Below, piece after piece: positions 1 through 12,145 of a DNA stretch of 64,000 nucleotides. The stretch lies in assembly GCA_024362935.1 (NCBI GenBank), contig JANCRA010000001.1:64818930-64882929 (forward strand), given 5' to 3'. The position numbers and the translations under genes are program-made. The notes under the pieces were generated by a model. The model did no database searches and was not told the origin of the DNA. It was given only the letters and a program-made list of their open reading frames with translations. This stretch comes from Setophaga petechia (Eukaryota; Chordata; Aves; Passeriformes; Parulidae). Within the stretch, counting starts at the first letter, position 1; every line of letters begins with the position of its first letter.

Positions 1-1
1 C

Positions 2-374
2 CTGGGAAAAGATAAACCCAGAATAACATGTCAGCTTTTGAAGGGGGGAGATCAGAAGTCTTTACAAGGCTTATTGGACACCGGGGCAGATGTGACGATC
101 ATTCCTTCTCGGGAATGGCCGTCACACTGGGAATTGCAAAACACGACAGGTCACATCCGTGGTGTTGGGGGCTTAAAATTGGCTAAATAATCGAAGAGCA
201 CCGTACAAATTAAAGAGCCGGATGGACAATTGGCATCGATACGCCCATTTGTTTTGGACTACACGGAACCCCTGTGAAGAAGAGACCTCCTTGCCCAGTG
301 GGGAGCCCGAATTGACCTTCCAGCGGCTCCCCAGGTTTTTTTGGGCAGCGGCCACTGAAGGGCGCCCTACCTAG
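2..374 (+). pseudogene. pro: Retroviral aspartic protease (pro), broken, provirus A
   Basis: This encodes the retroviral aspartic protease that would cleave Gag and Gag-Pol. The active-site motif [11 protein letters not shown] is encoded from about 71, with the catalytic Asp in DTG. The downstream part (GVGGLKLAK, then [10 protein letters not shown], then LLAQWGA) matches the protease of provirus B. The reading frame (codons starting at 2, 5, 8...) has an in-frame TAA at 188-190 and TGA at 275-277. A run of seven T at 336-342 then shifts the frame, and a TAG at 372-374 follows in the new frame. Compared with B, the TGA and the TAG both replace Trp codons. The start lies outside the window. 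It is not functional. Confidence 0.88.
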
Positions 375-1427
375 AAACTGAATTGGAAATCAGATAAACC
401 AGTACAGGTAGCACAGTGGCCACTCAACAAGCAAAAATTAGCGTCGCTCAACGAGCTCGTTAAGGAGCAGCTACGGAATAGCAACCTGGTGGAGACCATG
501 TCAGAGTGGAACTCCCCAGTGTTTGTCATCAAGAAGCCTAATAAAGATAAGTGGCGGCTCCTTCACGACCTCCGCCAAATTAATAACATCATTGTAGATA
601 TGAGGCCTCTTCAACCAGGGATGCTGTCCCCAACGATGCTCCCCCGAGATTGGAATTTAGCTGTTATAGATATAAAAGATTGTTTTTTCCAAATTCCTCT
701 TCACCCGGATGATGCTCTGCGTTTCGCCTTCACGGTTCCTGCCATCAACCGTGGAGCCCCAAGCAAGCGCTACCATTGGCGAGTCCTTCCTCAGGAAATG
801 AAAAACAGCCCTGTGATTTGCCAATGGTATGTCGCTTCCTTGCTGTCCCCGATACGTGCATCTGCAAGGGATGTCATTATCCTTCACTATATGGATGATA
901 TCCTCGTTTGTGCGCCGACTGACGACATGCTTGTCCACGTGCTTGACCTGACAGTCGATGTATTGGTTGCTGCAAGGTTCGAGCTTCAACAGGACAAGAT
1001 TCAACGGATGCCGCCTTGGAAGTACCTAGGCCTAGAGATAACGAAGCGGACCATTGCTCCGCAAAAATTGACTATTAAAACCAACATCAAGACCTTGGCG
1101 GACGTTCATCAACTGTGTGAGTCTTTGAATTGGATAAGGCCTTGGCTGGGTATTCCAACTGAAGACCTAGCCCCCCTTTCCAATTTATTGAAAGGGGGAG
1201 AGGAGCTCAGTTCTCCAAGGTCCCTTACCCCAGAGGCACAGATGGCGCTAGAGAAAATCCAGGAGTCCATTTCGGCCAGGCAGGCCCATAGATATCAACT
1301 GGGCCTGCCCTTCAGGTTTATCATTTTAGGCAAACTGCCACACCTCCATGGGGTGATCTTTCAGTGGGACAATACCATCAAAGGCAAGGACCAAAGCTCA
1401 GGGGATCCCCTCTTAATTATAGAGTGA
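375..1427 (+). pseudogene. pol: Reverse transcriptase domain of pol, provirus A
   Basis: RNA-dependent DNA polymerase domain. The frame is open from just after the TAG at 372-374 to a TGA at 1425-1427. Visible RT motifs are [14 protein letters not shown] (fingers), [13 protein letters not shown] with the first catalytic Asp, LPQEMKNSP (usually LPQG, so a Gly to Glu change) and HYMDDILVC with the catalytic YMDD at about 888-899. Provirus B has YLDD and one extra residue just before it. The thumb region follows. The open frame ends at a deletion junction near 1425, where about 79 codons present in B (the RT connection region) are missing. It was part of one Pro-Pol polyprotein and is now a fragment. 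Confidence 0.92.
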
Positions 1428-2638
1428 GTGTTGATCGGCCGGCCCATAAATTGTTCAATCAGGAATTTTCATTATCAGTGAAGAGAGTTCAGAGTAGGAC
1501 CCCTCTGAAGGCTCTGACTGTTTTTACTGACGTGTCTGGAGCATCCCACAAATCTGTTGTGACTTGGAAAGATCCTCAGACTCAGCAGTGGGAGGCCGAC
1601 GTTGCCGAGGTAGAAGGATCGCCTCAGGTAGCTGAGTTAGACGCTGTCGTCAGGGCTTTCGAGAGGTTCCCAGGACCGTTTAATCTAGTTACCGATTCGG
1701 TTTATGTCGCAGATGTAGTGTCCAGAGCAGAAAATGCAATTCTGCAAGAGGTGTCAAACATCCCCCTGTATAACTTGCTCTCAAAACTGGTTGTCTTAGT
1801 CTCCCACCGAGAGCAACCCTTTTATGTAATGCATGTCAGATCACATACCGATTTGCTGGGGTTTATTGCGGAGGGCAACAGGCGAGCGGATGCCCTTGCT
1901 GCTCCGGTTCAGGTGGCCCCGCTCCCTGATCTGTTCGGTCAGGCAAAGATCAGCCACCAGCAATTCCATCAAAACGCCCCTGGCCTTGTTTGTCAGTTCC
2001 ACCTCACCCGCGAACAGGCCAAAGCGATTGTAGCTATATGTCCCCAGTGCCAGTCCCACCAGCTCCCATCGATAGGAGCGGGAGCTAACCCCAGAAGTCT
2101 ATCTAGCTGCGAGGTGTGGCAGATGGACGTGACGCACGTCCCATCTTTTGGCCGATTAAGTTTTGTTCATGTTTCTGTGGATACCTTCTCTGGCGCAGTC
2201 TATGCCTCTGCCCATACAGGTGAAAGGGCAGCTGACTGTAAAAAACATCTTGTACAAGCCTTCGCTGTCCTGGGCATCCCCAAGGTCATCAAAACAGACA
2301 ATGGCCCAGCGTACAAATCCAAGGATCTGAGAAGCTTCCTGCAGCAATGGGGAATAGAGCATAAGACCGGCATCCTCTATTCTTCGACAGGCCAAGCTGT
2401 AGTGGAGAAGACCCACCAGAGCCTGAAGAGGGTTCTAGAACAGCAACGCACGACAATGAAGCTGGAATCCCCTCATATCCGTCTCTCCAAAGCATTATTT
2501 ACCATCAATTTTTTAAATTGCTCTTTTGAAAATTTGAACCCTCTGATAGTGAGACACTTCGAGCGACACGAGCAGCTGCAGCCTAAAGCCAGGCCTCCAG
2601 TCCTGATTAAGGACCTGGAAGACAGAAGGGCCGTATGA
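1428..2638 (+). pseudogene. pol: RNase H and integrase domains of pol, provirus A
   Basis: Continuation of pol in a new frame after the deletion. RNase H comes first, with acidic residues in FTDVSG, AELDAV, VTDSVY and NRRADALA, the usual D-E-D-D set. Integrase follows: an N-terminal zinc-binding H-H-C-C (HQQFHQ...CPQCQ) and a catalytic core with Asp in WQMDVTH, Asp in KTDNG and Glu in AVVEKTHQ, the last two separated by 35 residues as in the D,D-35-E family. RNase H and integrase are in one frame here, whereas provirus B has a break between them. The frame ends at a TGA (2636-2638) because a small deletion relative to B shifts the reading frame. Confidence 0.92.
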
Positions 2639-2807
2639 CCTAGTCACCTGGGGGAGGGGATACGCCTGTGTGTCCACTCCCTCGGGTCCCAAGTAGGTTC
2701 CATCTAAGTGGGTCCGGCCCTTCCTGTCCAAGAAACCAGCAACGACCGAGGATGTGAGTCAGGTAGAGGAAGCTTGTTGGAGGAGGAGGCGGAAACCCCC
2801 AAATTAG
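2639..2807 (+). pseudogene. Integrase C-terminal tail, frame-shifted, provirus A
   Basis: In a different frame from the integrase core, this stretch encodes DLVTWGRGYACVSTPSGPK, then a TAG at 2694-2696, then a segment starting VPSKWVRPFL and an Arg-rich end before a TAG at about 2805. It matches the C-terminal DNA-binding domain of the provirus B integrase. B continues beyond the Arg-rich patch with a Ser-rich extension that is absent here. Confidence 0.8.
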
Positions 2808-2872
2808 ACTCTCCCAGGACCTTTTCTGTTTGAGCAGAACCAAAGTTATTAACAATTCTTTTTTATCTGTTG

Positions 2873-3139
2873 CAGAGACCCCTACTTTTGCTTCTCCTTG
2901 TTCTGTTTATAGTTTTATTTGCTTGTTCTGTTATCTGGGGTCTTGTCAAGAGACTGATAAATGAAGCCACCCAAATCCCCAGCATCAGCCGAGCGGAGGT
3001 TCCAGAGGACGGCTAGCTCGAAAAGGAAGAGGCCTCTGAAGAAGATCCAGAAACTGTCGTCCTTCTGGACCCCTGTTGGTCTGAAAATCTCGACCCTAAC
3101 TCAGAAGGCGAAGAACAAGCCCAGTCTTCCCCTTTTTGA
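2873..3139 (+). pseudogene. env: Env TM remnant: membrane span and cytoplasmic tail, provirus A
   Basis: This is the only part of env left in provirus A. The frame encodes a Leu/Val/Ile-rich membrane span of about 25 residues, then WGLVKRLINEA and an acidic cytoplasmic tail ending at TGA 3137-3139. There is an in-frame TAG at 3014-3016. Provirus B has the same layout at the end of its env (span, KLVKRL, acidic tail). SU and the TM ectodomain are missing between integrase and this point. Just upstream, a T-rich tract ending in CAG (about 2857-2875) looks like a splice acceptor, so the junction could reflect a deletion or a processed ancestral transcript. Confidence 0.72.
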
Positions 3140-3171
3140 ACTGTTTTATTCTATTGCCTTTTCTTTTAAAC

Positions 3172-3185
3172 AAAAAAGGAAGAAA
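3172..3185 (+). other. Polypurine tract, provirus A
   Basis: AAAAAAGGAAGAAA lies directly against the TGTTGTGG start of the 3' LTR. This is the purine tract expected to prime plus-strand synthesis; position and composition both fit. Confidence 0.8.
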
Positions 3186-3758
3186 TGTTGTGGTTTTTGT
3201 TGGTGTGTTCTGCTCCCCCTCAGTTATGTTGGTATGTTCTGCTACCCCTTCAGTTATGTTTGGTTATGGTTCTGCCCAAGCAGTTAAATGTCAATCACCA
3301 GACCCCTCCTTGGTTTTCCCCGATTCCAAATGTATCCTCTCCATTCCCCACCCCCGGTTGCCTGCCAGTCACTCGGCCCTCCTGCCCCTTTTCCAGAAAC
3401 TTCTCACTAGGGCATCGAGTGATTGGTTAGGGGGCCGGGGCCCCTCCCTAGGTTCTTCCCCATTGGTTTTCCTTTCATGTCTGTCTTTTGTGTATCACCC
3501 TCCCCTGGACTCCCATTTGTCCCTAAGTGTTGCCACCCCATACATCCCACTCCCTTTATAACCTGTTGCAGTCCTGCCCTTGGGGACCCTCCGGTTTTTT
3601 GGCTCCCTTGGGAATACAATATACCTGACTGTGCCTGACACTGGAGAGTCCCTCCTTCTTTCTCCCACGGGCTGAAGCCTGGCTGTGACCACGTCTCTCT
3701 CGACTGCAAGTGGGCTGGCGAGCTTGCCGGACGTCTAACATCGGCCTACCCAGCTTCA
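3186..3758 (+). repeat. 3' LTR of provirus A
   Basis: The LTR is about 573 bp from TGTTGTGG after the polypurine tract to CA at 3758. Its start resembles the TGTTGTAG start of the provirus B LTR. Shared U3 landmarks with B are a TTTCCAGAAA block, a GATTGG box and a CCCCATTGGTTT box (inverted CCAAT). The 3' boundary is inferred by aligning its last 35 or so bases with the B LTR end and could be off by a few bases. Confidence 0.82.
3555..3618 (+). promoter_or_regulatory. LTR core promoter (TATA) and polyadenylation signal, provirus A
   Basis: TTTATAA at 3555-3561 sits where a TATA box is expected at the U3/R boundary. About 50 bases on, AATACA (3613-3618) overlaps AATATA; these are variant poly(A) signals rather than AATAAA. 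This spacing would give an R region starting near 3585. Function is inferred from position only. Confidence 0.55.
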
Positions 3759-6700
3759 CTTATGAATTGCTGAGATTCCCAAATTCCCAAGAGGTACAAG
3801 CATTCAGTTTTTCCTCCCTGCTCAGTTTTTTGTGTTGCAGGACTGAAGCATGTCATCCGTGGGTGCATGCCACATATCCCTTGCTTTGGCATTTTCAGTG
3901 TGTGGAAGAGGAGGGATTTGTGTACTGACAATGCCATGAACTGAGCTGCTTCAGCTGAGCATGGAGACATAATATGTCAAAATCTGAGTGCTCACATGAG
4001 CAGGAACATGAATAAAGTGACAAGAGCTGCCTTAGAATGAGAGAGACTCAGTAGGGTGCAGTAAATTATCTTTTATGCAAATGGCTAAAAGTCGTCCTGT
4101 AATCCCATTTTGGGACTCATTCTCCCAGTGCTACTCTCCCCTGGTGTACGCTCACCTGCTTTCTATCCAAGGCTGTTTTCTCTTATGACCTGGTTGGAAG
4201 TTGCTATCTAGACACTGGTGGGCTGCTTTTTGGGAGAGGCCTGGGGAAGGAAGGACAAGCAGATCAGCTGTGTTTGCAGCCAGTCTCAGTGACAAAATGC
4301 AGTGCAGTGTGTCTGAATTGCTGCTGGGTAGCTGTGTAAGGCAGCACCAAGATGAGCAAGCTTAAGTGGCTGTGATGTCACTCAATGTGGTGCCTCTGAG
4401 CTTTGATGTGGGTGGCCTTCCCAAGTGTGATAGCAAGTCAGGAGCTGAAACCTTTGGAACTATTTGCCCAGTGTGATCCAGCTGCCAGGTATCTGGGAAA
4501 TCAGATAGCAATATCAGGTGTACTGTCTCAATGAGCTTGTTCAGATGCTCAGTTTGCTGGGATGATGAGTCAGGCAAGGCAGGAATCATATTCCTTATGA
4601 TGCATAGGCGTACATCAATGCTCGTGTGTAGCTTACATCATATCAGCAACAATCCTTCTCTGCTTTGCAGCTTCCAAGGCTTGCACCAACAGAGAAAGAG
4701 CAAGATAATGGGGTTGAGGTTTGCTGCTCATTATAAAAGCTAAGAGCTCTGATTTAAGAGATGCTTGGCTTTTACCAGGTGCTTGGAAAAGTGATAGGCA
4801 AGAGGCTTCAGCATTTCCTGCTCCAGGAAAGATTTGGTTCTTAATATGAGCAATGGTTCTTTAAATCAAGTCCGCTTGTGTTTTTCTTTTCCTCGGTCTT
4901 CCTCAAACATGGTTTTGTAACTTTTGTCTGGTCCTTGGCATTAACTCAGAGGTAAAGGTCTCCTTTAAATGTGTGCCCATATAATGCAGAGGAAAGCTGA
5001 CACCTTGTGAATAGCATTTAGTTGCTGTTACAGGGAAAACCCTGCTAAATACCAGCAAGGTCAGAGTAGTGTCTGTTTGAATGTGTGCTGTAAAGCAGTT
5101 GTTATAATTAGTGCTCATTAGCCTCTCTGTTGACAGAGTGGTAAAGAAGATGAGTAAGATTTTTTTTCTGTGGTAGTGGGGTCCTTTGCTATGGTAAAGC
5201 CTTGTTGGTACTTTTGCACTTCATAATTTTATTCTCCAGGGCTTTTAGCCAGAAATCTTTCACCAATGCACAAAGTAGAGTAATATTTCCTACAAGAACT
5301 ATCAAACAAAGAATTAATAATTTACCATATTAGACAATTATGCTGCCAAGGGCTCTGTGTGATCAGACACCTTGCTTGGCAGGAGGAGTGTCTCCACTTG
5401 ATAAGAAATCCATTTGGGTGTCCCCTTCAGCACCAGGAACTCATTCATGGCAGAATAAGAGTAGTTGAATATAACTGTACTCAATAGTAAACCTTATTTT
5501 GGATCATAATCTTAGAAAAATAGGAAAGAAGACATCTGGAAACTTTTGTGTCAGAGATAATTCCAATTCACTAATATAAAATAAGTAGCTGAGCTTTCAT
5601 GACACTAAACCTGCAGCTGTTTGCTCTCCAGTATCTTAGATTAATGCTTGAAGATTTGTCTTTTTTACTTGGTAATATTTGCATCCTTGATTTCAGAAGG
5701 GTAACTGGAGGAGCCAAATGCAGTTTAAACTGCTGGCATTGTTTGACTTGACTCTAAAATTGCGGGACAGGAAATATTTGGGCAAATGGGACCTGGTTTT
5801 GTTTAGTGTTTGTGTCTTTGCTTGTATAAACTGCCCTCCTCTTCAGACAGTAGACTGCTGAACTTTCCAGCATGTGTGCAATTTTAAGTTCTCTTTTTTT
5901 CAGTGACAGATGATTGTCTCTAGTATTTGTTTCCTGCATGCGCCCATTTGTATTTCTATAAAAGTTCATTGATGTGTTTTTTCTTTGTACTGCATGGAAG
6001 TCTACATCTTTCACTACAATAAAGTGCAGTACTTGAGGTGACTGGGGAAGGTTACAGAAAATCCTAAGTGGTGTTAGCTTGGAGATACTTGAAGGCTGAC
6101 AACAAATCAGTACAATCAGTGGAGCAATCGTTCTCACTCTCAATGAAGTGCCATTTTTAAGCATTCTACTTGCCTATATTCCTGCCAAACTGTGTTGAAA
6201 GGAGTAATGGTTATGCTGAGGTAAATTGCAGCTCTCAACATGGGTTTCCTCTTAACATTGCTTCACATTTTGTGGAAGACGTGGTAAGATCCTGAAGCCA
6301 GTCTGAAAGGGAAAAACCAGGGTTTAAACAACACTGATCTCTCACGGACTGGTGGAAATAAGTTTACAAAGACTGTATCAAGTGTGAGAATACCAAATGG
6401 ATTTCAATGGTTTTGAAATTTCAGTCTAATTCAGACTGACAGTCTCTTGGGTTGGTGTGTTTTGCCTCTTTCCAATCTCATTTTAAATGGCAGAGCAAAT
6501 TTCTGCTGTTTGTGACCACAGTCAGTGGGTTTTTGGTTATTCATGCAGCTGCAATTACAGAGCTTGTGTGCAGTTTTAGATTTTAGGGCTTGACATCCAC
6601 GTGTACAATTGCAGTCACACTGGTTATGCAGTTACTAAATATTTAGACAGTAGTCCCTGTGACTTTAAGCCATTGCCATATAGAGACAATAAGTACTTTT

Positions 6701-9700
6701 TGGTAGTTTACAATTTTGGAGCAAAATTCATTTCCCCCCCCCCCCCCAGATTAGTTTTCTTTGTTTTCTAGCTTCTCCCAGTTTAAATTGAGCTCATTTG
6801 ATTTCTTGAATGAAGATTTATTATTTTTTCCATACTTGATTAAATGCAAAATAGAACAGGCCTAGCTGTACTGGGACTGAATACATAAAAAAGGATTTGA
6901 TATTTAAGTATCAAAGTTTCCAGTATTAACTGAATGGGGTTTTTTAATTAGTTGTCTCATGAGCTGGTTTTGCCACCTGAGAAAACGTATTTTTGTTTGC
7001 TTTTTCATGCAATTACTGAATATGATACATCCTGAATTATTTCAAACGTTTTTGCTGGTTATTGGTTTCAAAAACAGTGGGTAGAGTAGCAGAGGGGTAT
7101 TGTTAAATAGTATCAAGGTAGTTCCTTTTATGATGAATGAGAGAAAGGGACATGTCCATTTATTTCCATTTTATTGACACGTTACCTGAAAGAAAAGAGC
7201 AAGGAGAGAGCTTTTGCACCTTGTCACCGAGCTTATATTGAGTAATTTATTAATATAAGCCCTTTTTATTTGATGGCTGATGACTGCTGCTGTAGAGTCA
7301 TTAAGCACCTCTGGCTGACTGGAAGGGGAGAAGTGTGTTTGGGATCTTTTCCTTTGTGGTAGACAGATATTAAGAAATGTGGGGTTGGATTATTGTTCCT
7401 GAGCTGCATCTGTGGTGGTGAGCTCTGACCAACTGCTGCATGCCTTGAGTTAGGAGGAGGAAGGGATTTATTCCCTTTGCTTTGTTTGTCTTAGGCTTTG
7501 GGGACTTTCTGTGCTCTGATGCTGCTTTGTGTAATGCCAGGAGTGAGAGAAGTGGTGGCTGAGTGTGGCAAGTTTTGATCTTGAACAGGGTCACCACAGT
7601 TACCGACAGATCCTGAATCCCCCAAATGCAAGGTACACTTTCAGCTGATTGTTTTTTACCATCTTAGATTGTACCAGAGAATAATGAAGGAAGCTGGCAT
7701 TGAATTCTATATTTCATGGCATAAAAGTTGTCCTTTATGGGAAACATTGCAGAAATTGTATGGTGCAGTTCTCCACAAGCTCCTGTTTGCTTTTCATGAT
7801 AGTGGCTGTTGAAAACTCAGAGTTTTAGACTTGATTGTCACACTCATGACTGAGGTTTGTAAGAAATGACCATGGTTGTGTGCATCCCTTTGCAGGCTGT
7901 GAACTTCAGAGCTTTATCTTTTCCCATACTTAGCTGCTTATGGTAAAAGAAAGAGAAACATGTTTTTCCCAGGCACAATTGCTGTATAGCAGATTAGGCT
8001 GGCAAAAAATTCAGTAACATGGCATTGCATGTTTTAAGTATTGGAGGTGCCATAATTAATCACTGAATTACCCATGGAAATTAACAGTGTATTTTTAATG
8101 TTATCTGTTCATCTTTGTAGCTGTGAGAGTTGTCTTCCAACAAGGATAAAAATGGGGAAGAATTTTATTTGCCATTTTTTAGCATGGCCTCTTAGCCTGT
8201 CAGTTGACCAGCACTAGAAGTCCTGGGATCTAATCCAGGTGTTCTTAGAACATAAATAAATCCCTTGTAGAAGACCAATGCTTAAAAAAACCCTGAAGGC
8301 AGGAAGGGCAGGAGAAATTGATTTTTTTTTTTGGTCCAGTTATTCAGGAAGGTAAGTTAATGTGTTGTAGCCCCCGTTTCATAAACTACCTTTAGTTACC
8401 ACAGTAAATGGAGTTTTACTGAGTTTTAACCTCTTTGCTCTATGAAAGCAAGTCCCAGTACTGAGTGTTAGAGCTCTTGCCTTGGGAGCCAGCTGGTTCC
8501 TCAGGACCAGGGCACATCACCCACAGACCATGAATGCTTCACCAGAAGCTCTCCTGCTTTGCTGAGCCTTCTGAGCCTTGAAATCCTTACAGCAGTAGAT
8601 CTCTGTGCTTGTCAGTCCCCTCTGATGTGGAGAATGATGTGCAGAGGTATCAGTTTCTTCGGAGATGGAAAGCTAAAGATGTAGTGCCCTTTGACCTACA
8701 GAGCAGAGTTATATTTTCCTGCAGCTGTAGTTAGGAGGCCTTGCTCCTTAAGAAGGATTTTGAAGTGTAAAGAAGGGTGAATATTCCAGCAGAGATGACT
8801 TTTGAAGTGTAGACTGCCAGTGTAGCAAGCCCTGTTCATCTGATAAACTGAGGCATTTGAAGGTAAGTTCCCACCTCCTTTATAGAGCAGAGATTGCAGT
8901 CTTCTCATTGGTCTCCTTCTGCCATTTTACATTGTGGACACCTTGCTGCTCTAAATGCCTGCTGAAGTTTTAACTATGGCTTATATTGTGTGGAAAAAGA
9001 TATTTTTGTGTGTGTTTTCTTTATGTAAGAAAATGCTTTGGATGGTATTTGTCAGCGTGTTTAGAAAAAGAAGCCAAGTTGCTTTAAAATGAATTTCATA
9101 TCTTCATGTTACTGCATCATTCAGAACTTGTATTTTGGGGAGCCTGGGTTTCTTTCAAGGAATTTTTTTTCATCTTGTGGTTAAAATGTGAGAAATGCAG
9201 TGTAGAAACATCCCAGAAGGTTTTCAGTGATTTTCATCTCTAAGACTGGTGAGGTAAAAGGGGATCCAATGCACATTTCAAATGGTTCTAGGAGTAATGT
9301 ACTTCATCTGGAGATGAATAAACTACTTTCAGGTGAAGCCTGCCATGTAACTGTGATGTGCAGTGGGTTAGCAGTGCATTTGGTGCCTACCCTTGGCAAG
9401 ACCCATCCAACTGCAACAGGTGACCTATTGAGATGAGTTCAACCTGGATGCAAGTTGTTGATTATTTCTAAGTGGAGGAAATGTGGGTTTTGTTTTTCTC
9501 TGGAAGTCTGGAAAAGAGCTGCTGTCATTGCCAGCACTATCAAGACATGTCATTGTTCAATTTGTGACTTTTCCAGCATTGAACAGGGCTCTTTGAAAAT
9601 GATTGACACCTGCAAATTAGGTCCTTGGATCCTGAGCTTGTACCATCACTGGTAGTTTAATTACAAAGACAGGTAAGAGTTTGCTTGGACAAATATTAAG

Positions 9701-10109
9701 ACAGACAGGAATGAAGCAATGAGATTTTTGTCACATCACGTTTTTCTGTCTCTAATTCATCTCGAGTTGTTATCACCAGCCTTATCTTGACACAGACTAC
9801 TTGTAGTAATTACCTGAGTTTGGCTGCTTCACAGCTCTATTTATGCAGTTTGGATTACTGAGGTTTTTGGTTTTCAAGATGGTGAGCTACACTGCAGAAG
9901 TGTCTTTCAAGGAAGCGTATGCCAAAATAATTAGGACATTATTTCTGCTTCCAATCCCATGTTGTCTAGGTCTTGCAGATTTGAGGAACTAAACTTGAAT
10001 TTAACAAGCTTGTGTGCCCTTTCCAGGGTGAGATCAAGTGAATGAAATGGGTTGAGACAAGTTCATGCCTTAAACACATGTGAAATCCTGTCTGTCAGAC
10101 ATGGAATAG
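3759..10109. other. Host non-coding DNA, no gene seen
   Basis: AT-rich sequence with open frames no longer than about 140 codons, none with a recognisable domain or a convincing exon structure. The longest chance frame is on the - strand at 5754-6164. A run of 14 C lies at 6734-6747 and short A and T runs are scattered. I see no repeat family I can name here. Confidence 0.6.
6734..6747. repeat. Poly-C homopolymer (C14)
   Basis: Fourteen consecutive C on the + strand. Such runs are unstable and prone to sequencing length error. Confidence 0.9.
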
Positions 10110-10604
10110 CAGGTTAGCCTTTGGAGGGACCCATTCCTGGAGTATCCCCAAGGGCTGCAGCCCATGGGGAGGACCCGTGCTGAGGCAGAGGCAAAATAGG
10201 AGGAAGGAGCAACAGAAAAGGCATTTGACTGATTAATCACAGCCCCTCATTGCTCATGCCCTCTGTGCCACTTGGCTGTGGGAGAAGGAGGTGAAGGAAT
10301 AGGCAGTGAAGGATTGATGTCTGGCCTGGAAAGAAGGGATGGTGGCTGGGGAAGGTATTTTGGCTTTTTTTTCTTCTTGTTTCCCCTCATCATCCATCTT
10401 TATTTTTAATTGGTGTTACATTAAACTAATTTATCCTTAGGTCTGTTTTGCCTGTGATAATAAGTGGAAAAGAATCACCCTGTGTTTATCTTGACCCATG
10501 AGCTTTTTCATGTTATTTTATTGCCCTGTTCTGCTGTGGAGAGAGTGAGAGAGCAGCTGACTGGATGGGGGGTCCTCGTATCTGGACAGGGTCAAACCAC
10601 CACA
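10110..10604 (-). repeat. Old solo-LTR-like avian repeat
   Basis: Read on the - strand the element starts TGTGGTGGTTTGACCCTG at 10604. It continues through a CT-rich block, a CATGGGTCAAGATAA-like block and an A/T-rich block (near 10400-10470), to a GC-richer part ending near 10110. From memory this opening and order resemble a very common bird LTR family (probably ERVL-like) that begins TGTGGTGGGTTGACC. The family name is not certain. The far end is not defined because I cannot find a clear terminal CA or a target duplication. There is no internal retroviral coding sequence next to it. Confidence 0.55.
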
Positions 10605-12075
10605 ATCATTTGAGGGTGAGATGAAGGAATATATATATACACGTACTTTTTTTAGGCATTAGGTCTTAGATTCAGTGTACTCCTGCTTGGCAGGCTCAGT
10701 GTCACAGTCATAACTTTTTTTTTATTGCTGCTCCTAACGGAGTAGCCTTGAAAGGAGAGAGAAATCTCACCTTCCCTGAGCAGACAAGTGTAACTGGAAA
10801 CACAGGTGATATTTACTGTTCTCTGCAGCAGGAGAACTTTGTCTCCCAACAGATCTGCAGCCCCATGACAATCAGTACATTTATCTAAAATTATGATTGC
10901 CATTTCTTCAGTTACTCTGAAGCAGGAACTGGTTTTTAAGCGACACAAGTGGCATTGGTGGTGCAGTTCGCATCCTAGCAGTTTTTAGGTATTTATAGGG
11001 TTTTTGTAATCAGCTAGTTGTCAGTAGTTTTTCTGAACAGTGGTCAAATGTGTTCTGAAGTTGTGTTTATTTTTGGAGTAGTGCACCTTCTGCAAATGGT
11101 GCAGCACACAGCGATTGCTGCATGGGAAATTGAACATGAGCAGCTGCAGAAACTGAAGAGAAGATGTGGGGTTCTTTTTGTGGTCAAGGCACCCATACTG
11201 AGATTGCCTTTATTCAATTTATACAGACTGAGCATGGTTGAAAACACAATGGAATGAGGCAGTTATTGGGTGATGAGCTGTTGTGCTGACATGCCCATAC
11301 TAAAAAGATTACTCCTCTTATGTAGTTCAGTATAATCCTGGAGGTTTTCTGAGCAATTACTGGATTCCCACATTCATTGCTTATGAATGGCATTTGCCTC
11401 AGAAAACTCCATAGATATCTAATGAAATGGTGAAAACATAATTTACGCATACCACATAATATAAATTATTGTGCAGCACAACCATTCAGTTTTCAACAAA
11501 AAAAAAAAGAATAGTTCCTATTTAAAATACACAGTTCTATGAAAACAGATGGTGCTTTTGAGCGTTTTCTCTCACTGAAAGCAGATAATAATAATTAGCT
11601 CAACAACTGAAGTTAATATTTTAAGTGTTGTGCAAGAGAAAGAAGAAATCACATTAGTGGTGCACATTTCTTTATAAAAATGCTCTCTAAGCAGTTCATG
11701 CTCCTAAAATGTAAAAGAGGAAGTGGCCTATATTATCAAGTTCTTCACAGCTCTAGGTAGAGTAAAAGGATTAATATTTATGCCAAGGCTTAATCCTGTG
11801 ACGAGTTATATTTTGATTGATATGGCCTTTTCACTTCAGTTGGAAGCACATCCACAGTAGCCATTAATCTCTGGTTCACGGTGGTTTAAATCATAAACTT
11901 GAAGATGTAATTGTTAGCAAAATTTCTACTGTGTCGCTGCACAAGACTCTGCTATAGCTGAACATGTGGTGGCACTCAAACAATTGCTGATTTGTGCATT
12001 TCCATTAACAGCACCAACAAAGCACTTAAGTGATTGCTGAAGAAGTGTTTAGTATTAAAAAACAAGAACTATGAC
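10605..12075. other. Host non-coding DNA, no gene seen
   Basis: A short TA repeat occurs near 10630 and an A-run near 11500. Open frames are short and overlap on both strands, with no domain I recognise. Confidence 0.55.
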
Positions 12076-12145
12076 AGGACAGGCAAGTTGGAGCTGGGTG
12101 GTCTTTAAGGTCTCTCCCAATGCAAAGCATTTCAAGGTTTGGTCT
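12076..12145 (+). repeat. CR1 LINE 3'-end remnant
   Basis: The segment AAGTTGGAGCTGGGTGGTCT, followed by TTTAAGGTCTCTCCCAA, resembles the conserved 3' end of avian CR1 LINEs. It is short and diverged, and no terminal octamer repeat is visible. The call rests on recognition of that motif only. Confidence 0.5.

Larger units (their letters stand above)
1..3758 (+). mobile_element. Provirus A: 3' part of a class II (betaretrovirus-like) ERV
   Basis: A decayed endogenous retrovirus whose 5' half is cut off by the window edge. In order it shows protease, reverse transcriptase, RNase H, integrase, a short Env TM remnant, a polypurine tract and a 3' LTR that ends at CA near 3758. Its proteins align throughout with provirus B (48850-58129, opposite strand), with about four of five residues matching by eye in RT and integrase, so the two belong to related families. 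It carries at least five stops or frame breaks, a loss of about 79 codons in pol and loss of nearly all of env. No target duplication can be tested because the 5' LTR is outside. The LTR end is inferred by alignment to the U5 end of B. Confidence 0.93.

Noticed and set aside
5754..6164. 136-codon - frame as a possible host gene
   Set aside because: Composition like the surrounding AT-rich DNA and no recognisable motif; likely chance.
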